From contig NZ_CP012040.1 in assembly GCF_001050135.1 (NCBI RefSeq), forward strand, positions 3,427,001 to 3,491,000: DNA of 64,000 nucleotides, given 5' to 3'. The DNA comes from Cyclobacterium amurskyense (lineage in GTDB: Bacteria; Bacteroidota; Bacteroidia; Cytophagales; Cyclobacteriaceae). Made by a program: the position numbers and the translations under genes. The notes under the pieces are model-generated. The model made no database searches, was not told the DNA's origin, and worked only from the letters and a program-made list of their open reading frames with translations. This document shows positions 9,759 through 19,335 of the stretch, piece by piece (position 1 is the stretch's first letter; each line of letters opens with the position of its first letter).

Positions 9759-9985
9759 GAATTCAATTTCTAAGACCATCACGGAAGGGCTTCAAAGCTG
9801 TTTTATGATATTTTTTTTATCAAGCATAAGTTTACCCTTCTAATACTTTTCCTTTCGACCTTTACATTTTTTCATTTATTCTGAGATTTGATTAATCTTG
9901 GGTGAGATGCATTGTTTTTTTTTAAGAAATATTGTCTCTCCATTCTATTTGTATGCTTCCGTCAAAATAACTTTTGGAGGGTCGA
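9759..9985 (-). pseudogene. Remnant of the 3' end of a gene like that at 26480-26929, with its downstream flank
   Basis: The stretch aligns by eye with 26357-26580. On the minus strand the fragment reads SYFDGSIQIEWRDNIS then stop, matching SFFDGSIQVEWRDNLS near the C-terminus of the 149-aa protein encoded at 26480-26929. The non-coding flank also matches (AATTCAATT..TAAGACCATCAC). The rest of the gene is missing. With the adjacent sulfatase remnant this reproduces the gene order at 23979-26929. The remaining sequence to 10114 is AT-rich and shows no gene. Confidence 0.75.
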
Positions 9986-10114
9986 TTTTTTCACTCAAAA
10001 TATAAATGAGTTCCATGTACTTAATTTCCCTATTTGATGTTCATTGTTTTACAGCGTATTTTAGTGAAAATTGATTAAATTGAATCGTGTTATATTGTTT
10101 ATTCAAAATGACCT

Positions 10115-10777
10115 ATGAAAAACATACCGGCAAAGTTACTTTTATTCATTAACCTGATAAGCTTTCAAGCGGCAGCGCAAGTTGCTTTCAATGAGCAAAA
10201 TTCCCTGTTGATTATAGAAGTTGAGTCGGTAGAAGGGGTAGGGGATTGGTTTCGAGATAGTGTGAATATAGAAGGAGGTACGATCCATTACTTGTATTCC
10301 ACAACTGAGCACTTTAAAGATCCCGGGAATAAGACACTTAAGTATCCTATTGAAATCAATAATCCTGGGCAATATAAAATCATTTGGCATTCCAAGGTAG
10401 GTCTGGGGACCTCTTCAACTGATAACAATGACACTTGGCTTAGAGTGCCTGAGGCAGCAGGGTTTTTTGGGAAAAATGAAGAACATATTGTAAGACCTCA
10501 CGGAAAATGTCAGGATGATTGTCCCGAAGGAGCGGGAAAGGAAGGTTGGTTTAAAATTTATAGCAATGGCACTACTGACTGGACATGGCGCACCAAAACC
10601 AGTGACAATGATCCCCATGAAATTTATGTTTGCTTCGAGAAAAAAGGAATCTATTCGATAGAGGTCTCAGCAAGGTCTGCCAATCATTTTTTGGACAGGA
10701 TTGTTCTTTACGACCCTGAAAAGCATACTGAGAAAAAGGTTACCAATTTATCTCTGCCGGAAAATGAGAGAAGGTAA
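10115..10777 (+). CDS. Secreted beta-sandwich (CBM-like) protein of unknown function
   Basis: 220 aa with a Sec signal peptide ending FQAAAQ. The mature part resembles carbohydrate-binding beta-sandwich modules of the CBM6/CBM35 kind: an N-terminal VESVEGVGDWFRDSVNIEGG segment, alternating Trp/Tyr-rich strands (YKIIWHSKVG, GWFKIY, TDWTWRTK) and a C-terminal SANHFLDRIVLYD strand. No catalytic domain is present. A paired Cys (KCQDDCPEG) may form a disulfide. It stands alone between the graveyard region and a convergent DUF4185 gene. Glycan binding at the cell surface is inference, with moderate fold-level and low functional confidence. Confidence 0.7.
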   Translation: MKNIPAKLLLFINLISFQAAAQVAFNEQNSLLIIEVESVEGVGDWFRDSVNIEGGTIHYLYSTTEHFKDPGNKTLKYPIEINNPGQYKIIWHSKVGLGTSSTDNNDTWLRVPEAAGFFGKNEEHIVRPHGKCQDDCPEGAGKEGWFKIYSNGTTDWTWRTKTSDNDPHEIYVCFEKKGIYSIEVSARSANHFLDRIVLYDPEKHTEKKVTNLSLPENERR

Positions 10778-10996
10778 ATCGATTTAAGTCTTCCCCTTTC
10801 CAATTTGTCTTTGGATATTTCCTGTTGAGTCTTGAGGTTGTTTGCTACAATTCTATTTAAGGAATTGTCGCAAACAACGATTGTAATAGTTATGTATTTT
10901 TATTCATTGTGTAGTGAAATACAATACATAGTTAAGGTTGGTGGTTACCCCTTTTTTAATCCAAATCTTCGAATTATAACCAATTTTTTTTTAACC

Positions 10997-12259
10997 TCAT
11001 TTCACCTCGATTTCGATCTCCATTTGGTTCCATATATAGTTGATCGAATGAGAATTTCCCTGATCGTTTTTCATGGCATCGGACCAGATCAGGATCATTT
11101 TTTTACCATCTTCACTGATCCATTTTGGAGAAAGCTTTGGTTGGTAGGTTCTATTGTTGGGATCGTCTACTGTCCAGTATTCCGAATAGTGGAATTGTGT
11201 CCATGGGCCATAGGCATTTTCTGAATACCAAAAACCTAGGCTGCCCGTCTCAGTATGCATCCAACTGTGGTAATAATCCTCATCCGAGTTGCTCATGCCA
11301 TAACCACCATAGGTACCACCGTTGACCATAATGTAAAGACCTAACCCATCGTTCCATACAACAGAAGGCAACCAGGAATACCATCCAAAATAATGGTCTT
11401 TACTGCTTTTTTCCGGAAAAGTATGCACATAGCCTCTGTCAGTTATTTTATTTGACCATTGGGGTTCCTTGTTTTGGTCATACTTTGTGAAATATTGCCA
11501 TTCACTTCGAATTCCGATTTTATCATGAGGTACTCTAGCTAAGGTCAGTTGATGGGCTTTGGCTCCTTCCGGGGAATAAATATAGACGTATTCATCCTTG
11601 GCAGTTGAATTGTCTTTGCCGTTTTGCACAAAATCGAAAAAAGAAAAAGGATAAGCCTCTTGGGTTTGATGAGGTATTCCATGCTCCTTTAAAGAAAACA
11701 TCTCCTGCTCATTGACTACATTTCTCATGCTGTCCATGGCTTTGAGTGCAAGTTCATTTCCTTCTCTGTCTACACGGGACCAAGAATGGCCATTGTCAGT
11801 TGACTTCAAAAGTTTAACACCTGTAAAGGGACCTGACCAAGAGGGGCCAGGTGTCTTGGAGGCTGCTGAGTACACCTTTCCGTTTACAGAAACAATCCCA
11901 TAGCCAAACCAACTTCCTTCTTTGCCACTGAATTCAGGGTAATTGGGTAGGTCTTCCCTTTCAAAGTTTTCTGGACCACCTTTTATTCTATAAAGGTGGT
12001 TGTGAATCTGGGAGGCATAATTTTTTTGATCCAGCCAGTTCCCATCGCACATTGAAACAATCTGCGAACCATCCGCTGCCCAGGTGAGACACCAATTGTC
12101 ACCACTGGCCCCCAATCTTTTTAAAGTTTCTTTGTTGAAGATAACGCCTTCCGGTACAGTTTTTTTACTTTTTTTGGCAATGTTTTTTTTCTCCGTATTG
12201 CTTTGGCAGGCAAAGGCTAACAATATTATAGGCAATAGCAGATTGAATCGAAATTTCAT
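10997..12259 (-). CDS. DUF4185-type beta-propeller lipoprotein
   Basis: 420 aa from the ATG at 12259, chosen because it gives a signal peptide with lipobox LAFACQ; an ORF start at 12331 would place 24 extra residues before it. Recognisable segments are DNWCLTWAADGSQIVSMCDG near the N-terminus, LLKSTDNGHSWSRV (a BNR/Asp-box-like turn), LPSVVWNDGLGLYIMVNGG and a C-terminal KPKW-like repeat region. These fit DUF4185 proteins, predicted five-bladed glycoside-hydrolase-like propellers. The substrate is unknown. It is convergent with the 10115 gene and divergent from the sulfatase at 12879. Confidence 0.75.
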   Translation of the reverse strand: MKFRFNLLLPIILLAFACQSNTEKKNIAKKSKKTVPEGVIFNKETLKRLGASGDNWCLTWAADGSQIVSMCDGNWLDQKNYASQIHNHLYRIKGGPENFEREDLPNYPEFSGKEGSWFGYGIVSVNGKVYSAASKTPGPSWSGPFTGVKLLKSTDNGHSWSRVDREGNELALKAMDSMRNVVNEQEMFSLKEHGIPHQTQEAYPFSFFDFVQNGKDNSTAKDEYVYIYSPEGAKAHQLTLARVPHDKIGIRSEWQYFTKYDQNKEPQWSNKITDRGYVHTFPEKSSKDHYFGWYSWLPSVVWNDGLGLYIMVNGGTYGGYGMSNSDEDYYHSWMHTETGSLGFWYSENAYGPWTQFHYSEYWTVDDPNNRTYQPKLSPKWISEDGKKMILIWSDAMKNDQGNSHSINYIWNQMEIEIEVK

Positions 12260-12490
12260 GGTGTGATTGCTTAGTTGTGTGGGGTTAAAAGCATTTTTGT
12301 AGGTATTGTGGGCTAAAAATTCTAAGCCCAAACGATACCTACGAATTAGTTTAATGAAAAATATTCAAAAACCGGAGATTTATTTTGATTTCCAACACCT
12401 TGGGTAGGTTCAGTGAGCACTTAAAGGAATGAAAAATGTAAACCTTAATTTCTTATGGTTATTGTCGAGATTTAAGACCTATTCACTGCC

Positions 12491-12635
12491 TTAAAACCTC
12501 AAGGTATAAGCAAGTTTAACAATGGATTGAATTTCCATGACATTGAATCGGTCTGTAAACCGTTGCCAGTTGTGGTTGTGGACGATGAAAAAAGTATTGC
12601 CAGGGTCAATCACCCAGATAAACCTGCTGTTGGGC
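12491..12635 (-). pseudogene. C-terminal remnant of an outer-membrane barrel protein (DUF5916-like)
   Basis: The minus-strand frame encodes about 47 residues ending in an outer-membrane signature: NSRFIWVIDPGNTFFIVHN, then NHNWQRFTDRF, then a terminal LAYTLRF with the final Phe typical of beta-barrels. It resembles the last strands of DUF5916/carbohydrate-binding-9-type barrels. Homology does not continue upstream, and no start or signal peptide is attached. The rest of the 12260-12878 gap is AT-rich, with a GATAAATATATACCC stretch just before the sulfatase start and no other gene seen. Confidence 0.55.
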
Positions 12636-12878
12636 ATAAAGTACAGACAGTAGTGAAAAACATAAATTGTAAACAAAAAATATAATTTTTTTTTGACATG
12701 TCCATGTATTATCATTAAATAAGTGAATAATTGGGACTTGTTTGAGTTTATTATACAAAAGGGCTGAGAATTGTGCTAATAGTTAAAGCTCTAGTTGATT
12801 TTACGGAAATATTCACCGATAATTACTTGATTTTACATTCTAATCCTAAAAAGGATAAATATATACCCTATTATTAGC

Positions 12879-14402
12879 ATGTTAATCCCAATAAAAACGC
12901 CCAAAATTCTATTCTGCTTACTTTTCCTCTTTTCTGGATTGACTCAGGCGGTGAATGCTCAAAATAATTGGTCCCAAAACAATAAGGTAACAAAGAGCGA
13001 GAATGGGAAAACACTCCCAAATGTGGTGATCATCCTTGCAGACGATATGGGTTATTCGGATCTTCAAGGTTTCGGTGGAGTAGCCAACACTCCAAACTTG
13101 GATGCTTTGGCATCTGAAGGGGTGAAATTCACCAATTGCTATGCCGGTGCTCCCAATTGTTCTCCGTCAAGGGTTGGACTGTTGACAGGTAGGATTCCTG
13201 CACGTGCAGGCATGTACAGCTATAGGCCTCCCGGTTCTCCCATGCATCTTCCGGACAATGAAGTAACGATTGCCGAACTACTAAAGCCCGCGGGCTATCA
13301 GACCGCTCATTTTGGGAAATGGCATTTGAGTGTTCTTCCCCAAGACCCTAACCTAAATCAGCCTCAACCCCATCGACAAGGGTTTGACTATTCTTTGGGC
13401 ACCGAAAACAATGCGGAACCTTCTCATCTCAATCCTGTCAACTTTATTAGAAATGGGATCCCAATAGGTGAGCAGGAAGGCTATTCTTGCCAACTAGTAG
13501 CAAAGGAGGTAGAACTTTGGTTTGAGCAAAAGTATGAAAAAGAAAAGCCATTCTTTCTCTATGTGGCCTTCCATGAGCCCCATGCAAAAGTAGCTTCACC
13601 GGAAAATTTGATCGCTAATTACCCTGGTTATGACAAGAAGACAGCTGAATACTTTGCCAATATAGAAAACATGGATTTGGCAGCCGGTAGGATTTTGCAA
13701 GCCTTAAAATCAAAAGGATTGGATAATAATACAATGGTCTTCTTTGCATCGGATAACGGTCCTTATCGGATAGGTTCTCAAGGGGAACTACGCGGATTGA
13801 AAGGGGAGGTATATGATGGGGGCATCAAGGTTCCCGGTATTTTCTCCTACCCCGGTTCTTTTCCAGGCAAAAAGGAAATTGACACACCCATTTGGTTCCA
13901 GGATCTACTGCCAACCATTGTCGAATTGTGTGGTGTGGCCCTTCCTGAAGACAGAAAATATGATGGGATAAACCTGCTTCCATTATTAGAAGGAGGAGTC
14001 TTACAAAGGGAAAGGCCCATGCTGTGGTATTTTTATAGAAGTTCTCCGGAGATTGCCATGCGGAAGGGAGATTATATGTTAATGGGCAGGTCTAATGATA
14101 AAGTACCAAGAACCCATGGGGTATCGGATATAGACATGGCTTTTATAAAAAGGATTCAACCCGAGTTTTTTGAATTGTACAATGTAAGTAGTGATGCCGG
14201 CCAACAAAAGGACCTTTCCTGTACCGAACCGGAGAAGCTTGAGGACATGAAAAATGAATTGCTGGTACTGCTGGAAGAGATTAAAAAGGAAGGACCAGTA
14301 TGGGAAGGCCTGCCAATATATGAAGAGAAGAAAGCCAACCACAATAAACCCGAAGAATTCATTCGCAACCAAGAGCGGTTTTTGTTGAAGGTGAAGGAGT
14401 GA
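12879..14402 (+). CDS. Secreted type I sulfatase (S1 family)
   Basis: 507 aa with a signal peptide ending AVNAQ. All main S1 motifs are intact: metal-binding Asp55-Asp56 (ILADDMGYSD), formylglycine site Cys94-Ser-Pro-Ser-Arg98 followed by LLTGR, Lys147 and His149 (FGKWHL), His232/His235 (HEPH) and Asp292-Asn293 (SDNGP). It hydrolyses sulfate esters of glycans in the periplasm or outside, after Cys-to-formylglycine maturation by an anaerobic or FGE-type enzyme not seen here. Substrate subfamily is not assignable by eye. It stands alone upstream of a Tat-DegT gene, about 390 bp away. Confidence 0.93.
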   Translation: MLIPIKTPKILFCLLFLFSGLTQAVNAQNNWSQNNKVTKSENGKTLPNVVIILADDMGYSDLQGFGGVANTPNLDALASEGVKFTNCYAGAPNCSPSRVGLLTGRIPARAGMYSYRPPGSPMHLPDNEVTIAELLKPAGYQTAHFGKWHLSVLPQDPNLNQPQPHRQGFDYSLGTENNAEPSHLNPVNFIRNGIPIGEQEGYSCQLVAKEVELWFEQKYEKEKPFFLYVAFHEPHAKVASPENLIANYPGYDKKTAEYFANIENMDLAAGRILQALKSKGLDNNTMVFFASDNGPYRIGSQGELRGLKGEVYDGGIKVPGIFSYPGSFPGKKEIDTPIWFQDLLPTIVELCGVALPEDRKYDGINLLPLLEGGVLQRERPMLWYFYRSSPEIAMRKGDYMLMGRSNDKVPRTHGVSDIDMAFIKRIQPEFFELYNVSSDAGQQKDLSCTEPEKLEDMKNELLVLLEEIKKEGPVWEGLPIYEEKKANHNKPEEFIRNQERFLLKVKE

Positions 14403-14790
14403 GTTTTGTAAGGGGTTGATTGTTAGTGTCCTTGCTATTTCCCCTAGAAAGGAAAGGGAAGTTTTCTGATAATAGGGTTAATTTCAATTGGAGGGAATCG
14501 GCTGGGAAGGAGCATTTATTCTATATGGATTTGATTTTACGCCTTTTTTTACCATTTTCTCGGTATAGTCTTACCATTTTGGTTGACAGAACCTTTTATT
14601 GTCAGATTGAATCTAATGCATAAGTCCCTTTCTAATAGGGGATTTCCAATCCTGTGTATTTATTATTTATATAACTTATATTAGGCTGATGTCTGCCGCT
14701 TGCTTTTTATTTCAATTTTCTTTGACTCTGATGAATGAAGGCAAGCAGTACTATTAAAACAATAGATCCTATTTACCTAGAACAATAGCC
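14403..14790. other. Intergenic gap, no gene recognised
   Basis: 388 bp between the sulfatase and the DegT-type gene. A short frame at 14420-14623 has no recognisable product and poor composition. There is no convincing terminator or promoter box. Confidence 0.5.
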
Positions 14791-16134
14791 ATGAACGAGA
14801 AATTAGACCGTAGAAACTTTATTGGCACCCTCTCCATAGCTGGTACCGGCTTAGCCATTGGTATACCACAGGTAACATTTGGAAGAATAACAGATGCTAA
14901 ACCTGCCTTATTGGGAGGCCCAAAGGCCCATCCCACAAATTTTCCTGCTTGGCCTATTGTAAAAAAACCTGATGAAAATGCACTTCTGGAAGCCTTGCGA
15001 AGTAAAAAATGGGGTCGTCTGAATGGCAAGGCGGTCGCTAATTTTGAAGATGCCTACAAAAACATGAGCGGAGCAAAACATTGTTTGGGTGTATCTAGTG
15101 GCACCAGCGCATTGTATACCGCTATGGGGGCTTTAGACATTGGTCCAGGAGATGAAGTTATTATTCCGGTATATACCTTTGTTGCCACTTACAATGTGGT
15201 GGTTTTGAATTATGGGCTTCCCAGGTTTGTGGACACGGATATAGAAAGTTTTCAGATAGATGCCAATCAAATTGAAAAGGCCATTACTCCGCAAACAAAG
15301 GTCATAATGCCTGTTCATATTGGAGGCTCTCCTGCAGATTTGGATACCATTCTTGGTTTGGGCAATAAACACAATATACCTATTGTGGAGGACGCATGTC
15401 AGGCACCGATGGCCGAATGGCAAGGTAAAAAAGTGGGGACATTAGGCCTTACAGGGGCCATTAGTTTTCAATCCAGCAAAAACCTTACTTCTGGTGAAGG
15501 AGGGGCTTTGTTGACCAATGACGAGAAATTTGCTGAAAGCTGTTATAATTTCCACAACCAGGGAAGGCATACTAGCGATCCAAACGATCTCTATGCTCCT
15601 ACCCGAGGAACAAATCTCCGATTGACAGAATTTCAGGGCAGCCTATTGCTTGCTCAGATGGAACGTTTCCCGCAGCAGGTTAACCATCGTTGGGAAAATG
15701 CAGCCTACTTAACCAGTCTCTTAAAAGAAATCCCAGGAATTCACCCTGCAAAACTCTATGAAGGTGTAACCAAAAGTGCTTATCACCTATATATGTTTAG
15801 GTATGACAAAAGGGAATTTCAGGACATGGACCGCAATAAATTTTTGAAAGCCTTGGTAGCAGAAGGCATTCCCTGTTCTGGTGGATACGGCACGTTAAAC
15901 AAGGAGAAATACGTGACAGATCTTGCAAAAAACAAGCACTACTTAAAAGTGTATGGTGAAAAAGCGATGAACGATTGGATGGAGCAAAATCACTGTCCGC
16001 AGAATGACCAGCTTTGTGAGGAAGCGGTATGGTTTTCACAAACCATGTTGCTTGGGACCCGACAAGACATGGAACAGATTGCGCAAGCCATTCATAAGAT
16101 CAGAAAGTATTCCGGGGATTTAAAGAAAGCTTAA
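14791..16134 (+). CDS. DegT/DnrJ/EryC1/StrS-type PLP-dependent protein with twin-arginine leader
   Basis: 447 aa. The N-terminus LDRRNFIGTLSIAGTGLAIG is a Tat-type leader, unusual for this normally cytoplasmic fold-type I PLP family. The PLP site is complete: GVSSGTSAL (phosphate loop, about 100-108), IVEDACQA (Asp201, pairs with the pyridine N) and SFQSSKNLTSGEGG (Lys230, Schiff-base lysine). Family members transaminate keto-sugars or are sugar dehydratases. Here export implies a substrate in the periplasm, or a folded cofactor-loaded enzyme carried by Tat. A paralogue lies at 40364. A Tat beta-helix gene follows about 120 bp downstream. Confidence 0.88.
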   Translation: MNEKLDRRNFIGTLSIAGTGLAIGIPQVTFGRITDAKPALLGGPKAHPTNFPAWPIVKKPDENALLEALRSKKWGRLNGKAVANFEDAYKNMSGAKHCLGVSSGTSALYTAMGALDIGPGDEVIIPVYTFVATYNVVVLNYGLPRFVDTDIESFQIDANQIEKAITPQTKVIMPVHIGGSPADLDTILGLGNKHNIPIVEDACQAPMAEWQGKKVGTLGLTGAISFQSSKNLTSGEGGALLTNDEKFAESCYNFHNQGRHTSDPNDLYAPTRGTNLRLTEFQGSLLLAQMERFPQQVNHRWENAAYLTSLLKEIPGIHPAKLYEGVTKSAYHLYMFRYDKREFQDMDRNKFLKALVAEGIPCSGGYGTLNKEKYVTDLAKNKHYLKVYGEKAMNDWMEQNHCPQNDQLCEEAVWFSQTMLLGTRQDMEQIAQAIHKIRKYSGDLKKA

Positions 16135-16254
16135 AATTTGCCATTATGTAGGTTTAGAAGGTTTGGTCATTCCTTTTATCATAATTAATCCCTTATTATT
16201 AGATTTAAGGAACTTGGATTGAAACCAGTTTAGTATTTTGCATTGAAAGACATT

Positions 16255-17418
16255 ATGGAAGAAAATAATAATAGCAAACATTCCAGAAGGCAATTTTTAT
16301 CTACTACTGCTAAAAGCAGTTTAGTGGCCTGCACTTTAGGGTTTCCCTTGAAAGAGTGGAGTCCAAGTACATTTTTAACTGAACCTGTTGAAGGCGAAAA
16401 TCCGGAAAAGCCAAGTTGGCTCGCTATTAATGATGAGATTTATGGCGCCAAACCTGGTGATATGGGGCCGATTGGTGGAGGGAATGGATATGGCTTTCCA
16501 ATTGTAAAGGGAGATTTTGAGGCGACAAACTTGGATGAATTGTTGGATGCACTTGCGCAAGCAAAGTCGGGACAAGTTGTCTTTATTCCCGATGAAATAA
16601 ATATAGACCTAACCACTAGGGTTTTTATTGAAAAGTTGGTTTTAGAAATTCCTGAAGGGGTAACCTTGGCCGGGAACCGCGGATATGAAGGTTCTAAAGG
16701 AGGGATGTTGCAAAGCAATGCTTTGGAGACCAAGTTCCTGATTCGTGCCCATGGGCCAGGGGTACGAATATCGGGGCTAAGAATTCAAGGGCCAAATCCT
16801 GACCGGCATCTGGAACATCACAAACGCGCTTTTGGACCTGAAGGTTTGGGACGTGATTATTATTACAAATTCCCAGTTTCGAGAGGAATAGTGACGGAAT
16901 ATCCTGAATTGAAAGTGGACAATTGTGAGGTTTCAGCTTTTTCAGGTAGCGGCATTTTTCTTAAAAAGGGTTCTGGACACCATATTCATCATAATTTTAT
17001 CCATCAATGCCAGTACAATGGCCTCGGTTATGGGATAAGCCATGCCGCAGCTGATTCTCTAATCGAATATAATTTATTCAATGAAAACAGGCATTCTATT
17101 GCAGGTACCGGGGTGTCGGGTTGTGGATACATAGCTAGGCATAATATTGAGCTGGGCATATCATTAAGTCATTGCTTTGATATGCATGGAGGCAGGGACA
17201 GGAAAGACAATACAGATATTGCCGGGACTACAATAGAAATTTATAACAACACTTTTAATGCGCCTCAAACATCCATAGTGATTAGAGGTGTCCCGGAAGA
17301 AAAATGTGAAATACATCACAATTGGTTTGCCAAACATAACGAAACCGAACAGGCTGTTAGGGGCCTTTCAGAAAAAACCATAGCAATGAACAATATCTAT
17401 GTGGCTGAACTGAAATAA
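16255..17418 (+). CDS. Tat-exported right-handed beta-helix protein (pectate-lyase-like)
   Basis: 387 aa from the ATG at 16255; a TTG at 16243 lies four codons upstream and is less likely. Twin-arginine leader SRRQFLSTTAKSSL is followed by a hydrophobic stretch. The body is a parallel beta-helix with recurring hydrophobic/Asn rungs (VRISGLRIQGPN, SGIFLKKGSGHHIHHNFIH, IEIYNNTF, CEIHHNWF) and HHN motifs like those in PL1/PL6-type or NosD-like helices. No PL family can be fixed. His/Asn rungs and glycan-degrading neighbours support a lyase or hydrolase of a secreted glycan. Confidence 0.75.
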   Translation: MEENNNSKHSRRQFLSTTAKSSLVACTLGFPLKEWSPSTFLTEPVEGENPEKPSWLAINDEIYGAKPGDMGPIGGGNGYGFPIVKGDFEATNLDELLDALAQAKSGQVVFIPDEINIDLTTRVFIEKLVLEIPEGVTLAGNRGYEGSKGGMLQSNALETKFLIRAHGPGVRISGLRIQGPNPDRHLEHHKRAFGPEGLGRDYYYKFPVSRGIVTEYPELKVDNCEVSAFSGSGIFLKKGSGHHIHHNFIHQCQYNGLGYGISHAAADSLIEYNLFNENRHSIAGTGVSGCGYIARHNIELGISLSHCFDMHGGRDRKDNTDIAGTTIEIYNNTFNAPQTSIVIRGVPEEKCEIHHNWFAKHNETEQAVRGLSEKTIAMNNIYVAELK

Positions 17419-17662
17419 AGATTGATTTAATCGTATCAATTCAATTGCTACACAACAGATGGTTTTGCTGGATAGGCTGTAAAATTTTTTTGCTATCCAC
17501 TCATTTGGAATTAAATCGCTCATCAGAAATAAGCACAGTGCCGCCACAATGGTGATTTTTTATGCATTTTCCAAAGTTTTCCATCATGACCTATTTCTTT
17601 TTTCGGATTTAAATCCATACGTAACATTCCTGAGCTTTCTAATGTTTGTAAAAGGCTTCAGA

Positions 17663-17881
17663 TTAAACCCGAAATATGCAATAGACAATCTATTACGTGC
17701 TGAAATCGTTTCAAAATCAGCCACTTCGTTGCTGTTTTCAATTTCACCTTATCGGTGCTATGCTAAAATATCCAAATAGCCTGATTGTCTCGCGATTGTA
17801 ACACTTCCCGTAAACACGGGACAGGCTTCACCCCTGACATTGTCAGGGCGGAGAGATCCTATTACAATAATCCGGGTTAAA
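17663..17881 (+). repeat. Dispersed inverted-repeat-bounded element, copy B (219 bp)
   Basis: Same element as at 9506 and 22473, flanked TTAAACCCGAAATATGCAAT...AATCCGGGTTAAA. It carries the internal CCCGT/ACGGG hairpin and a CCCTGAC-attt... variant written CCCCTGACATTGTCAGGGCGG. The large hairpin is less perfect here (CACCTTATCGGTGCTATG). It sits in the 654-bp gap 17419-18072 between the beta-helix gene and the radical SAM gene. The flanking sequence on both sides is AT-rich, and no gene was recognised in it. Confidence 0.85.
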
Positions 17882-18072
17882 CAATTGGTTAATGATTTTG
17901 TTTACAAATTATAAACCGTTCGGAAAGTTTGGTATACAATTTGGTCTGGCAAATCAATAGTCCTCTAAAAGAAATCTATTGTTCTCTTCTATTTGTTAGG
18001 CTAGATTATCCATCTTGATGGGCATTATTTTGGGAAGAATTTCAGCAATTTATCCAAGTTCTATTACCATAT

Positions 18073-19335
18073 ATGGGGTTTACACGTACTCAAGAAAAAT
18101 TAAAAATACTTGCAGATGCAGCCAAATATGATGTGTCCTGTGCATCCAGTGGTAGCAAGCGGAGCAACACCAATAAGGGGCTCGGTGATGCAACAGGGAT
18201 GGGGATTTGCCATTCCTACACCGAAGATGGTCGCTGTGTTTCTTTGCTAAAAATATTACTGACCAATCATTGCATTTTTGACTGTGCCTATTGTGTAACA
18301 AGAAAAAGCAATGACATCAAGAGAGCCGCTTTTCAGGTGCAGGAAGTGGTGGACCTGACCATTAATTTTTATCGTAGAAATTATATCGAAGGCTTGTTTC
18401 TGAGTTCAGGAATCTTCAAAAGTGCAGATTATACCATGGAGCGGTTGGTTGCTGTGGCAAAGAAGTTGAGAACAGAAGAAAATTTCAATGGCTACATTCA
18501 TCTCAAGTCCATTCCCGGAGCTTCCGATGAATTAATGAAGGAGGCAGGTCTTTATGCCGATAGGTTGAGTGTAAATATTGAAATTCCCACCAAAGAAGGG
18601 TTAAAACTATTGGCCCCGGAAAAAAATCGTGAAGACTTTATCAAGCCAATGATAAAAGTTAAAAATGAGATCATCCAATACAAATCTGAAAAAAAGCTAA
18701 TAAAAAGCACCCCACTATTTGCACCCGGAGGGCAAAGTACGCAAATGATTATAGGGGCTAGCGGAGAAAGTGATCAGCAAATCATGTGGACCTCCAATTA
18801 TTTTTATAAAAAGTTTGATTTAAAGCGGGTTTACTATTCCGGATATATACCCATCAGTTACGATTCGCGTTTGCCACATATTGGCACAGAAGTACCTATG
18901 TTACGAGAAAATAGGCTGTACCAGACAGATTGGTTATTGCGCTTCTATGGTTTTGAAGTGCATGAAATTTTGAATGAGTCCCACAAAAACCTCGACTTGG
19001 AGGTAGATCCCAAATTGGGTTGGGCCTTAAGGAATTTGGAATACTTTCCAGTGGATGTGAATACAGCTGATCGGGAAATGTTGGCACGTATACCGGGAGT
19101 GGGCATGAAATCAGTGCATAAAATCATTCAGGCAAGACGTTTTAGAAGACTTAATTGGGAGCATTTACAGCGCATAGGTATAGCCATGAACAGAGCCAAA
19201 TATTTCCTTGTCTGTGCCTCACAGGATTTTGAACGCAGGGATTTAACAGGTCCTCAACTGAAATCACTTATTCTTCAAAACACAACAAGTAAGTATCAAA
19301 AAACACTAAGTCCACAAATGAATTTGTTTGTATAA
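18073..19335 (+). CDS. Putative DNA modification/repair radical SAM protein (TIGR03916 type)
   Basis: 420 aa. The radical SAM cluster site is Cys67-x3-Cys71-x2-Cys74 (NHCIFDCAYC), binding a [4Fe-4S] cluster and S-adenosylmethionine. TIM-barrel segments follow (GLFLSSGIF, HLKSIPGA, SVNIEIPT, FAPGGQSTQMIIGA). The C-terminus has a helix-hairpin-helix DNA-binding region (VNTADREMLARIPGVGMKSV). The family has been predicted to act in DNA repair or modification, but its reaction is unknown. The stop codon abuts the ATG of the next gene (TAA immediately before ATG), indicating translational coupling with the DUF4130 partner. Confidence 0.92.
   Translation: MGFTRTQEKLKILADAAKYDVSCASSGSKRSNTNKGLGDATGMGICHSYTEDGRCVSLLKILLTNHCIFDCAYCVTRKSNDIKRAAFQVQEVVDLTINFYRRNYIEGLFLSSGIFKSADYTMERLVAVAKKLRTEENFNGYIHLKSIPGASDELMKEAGLYADRLSVNIEIPTKEGLKLLAPEKNREDFIKPMIKVKNEIIQYKSEKKLIKSTPLFAPGGQSTQMIIGASGESDQQIMWTSNYFYKKFDLKRVYYSGYIPISYDSRLPHIGTEVPMLRENRLYQTDWLLRFYGFEVHEILNESHKNLDLEVDPKLGWALRNLEYFPVDVNTADREMLARIPGVGMKSVHKIIQARRFRRLNWEHLQRIGIAMNRAKYFLVCASQDFERRDLTGPQLKSLILQNTTSKYQKTLSPQMNLFV

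Noticed and set aside
14420..14623. Short plus-strand frame in the gap after the sulfatase
   Set aside because: No recognisable product and compositional bias not like a gene.
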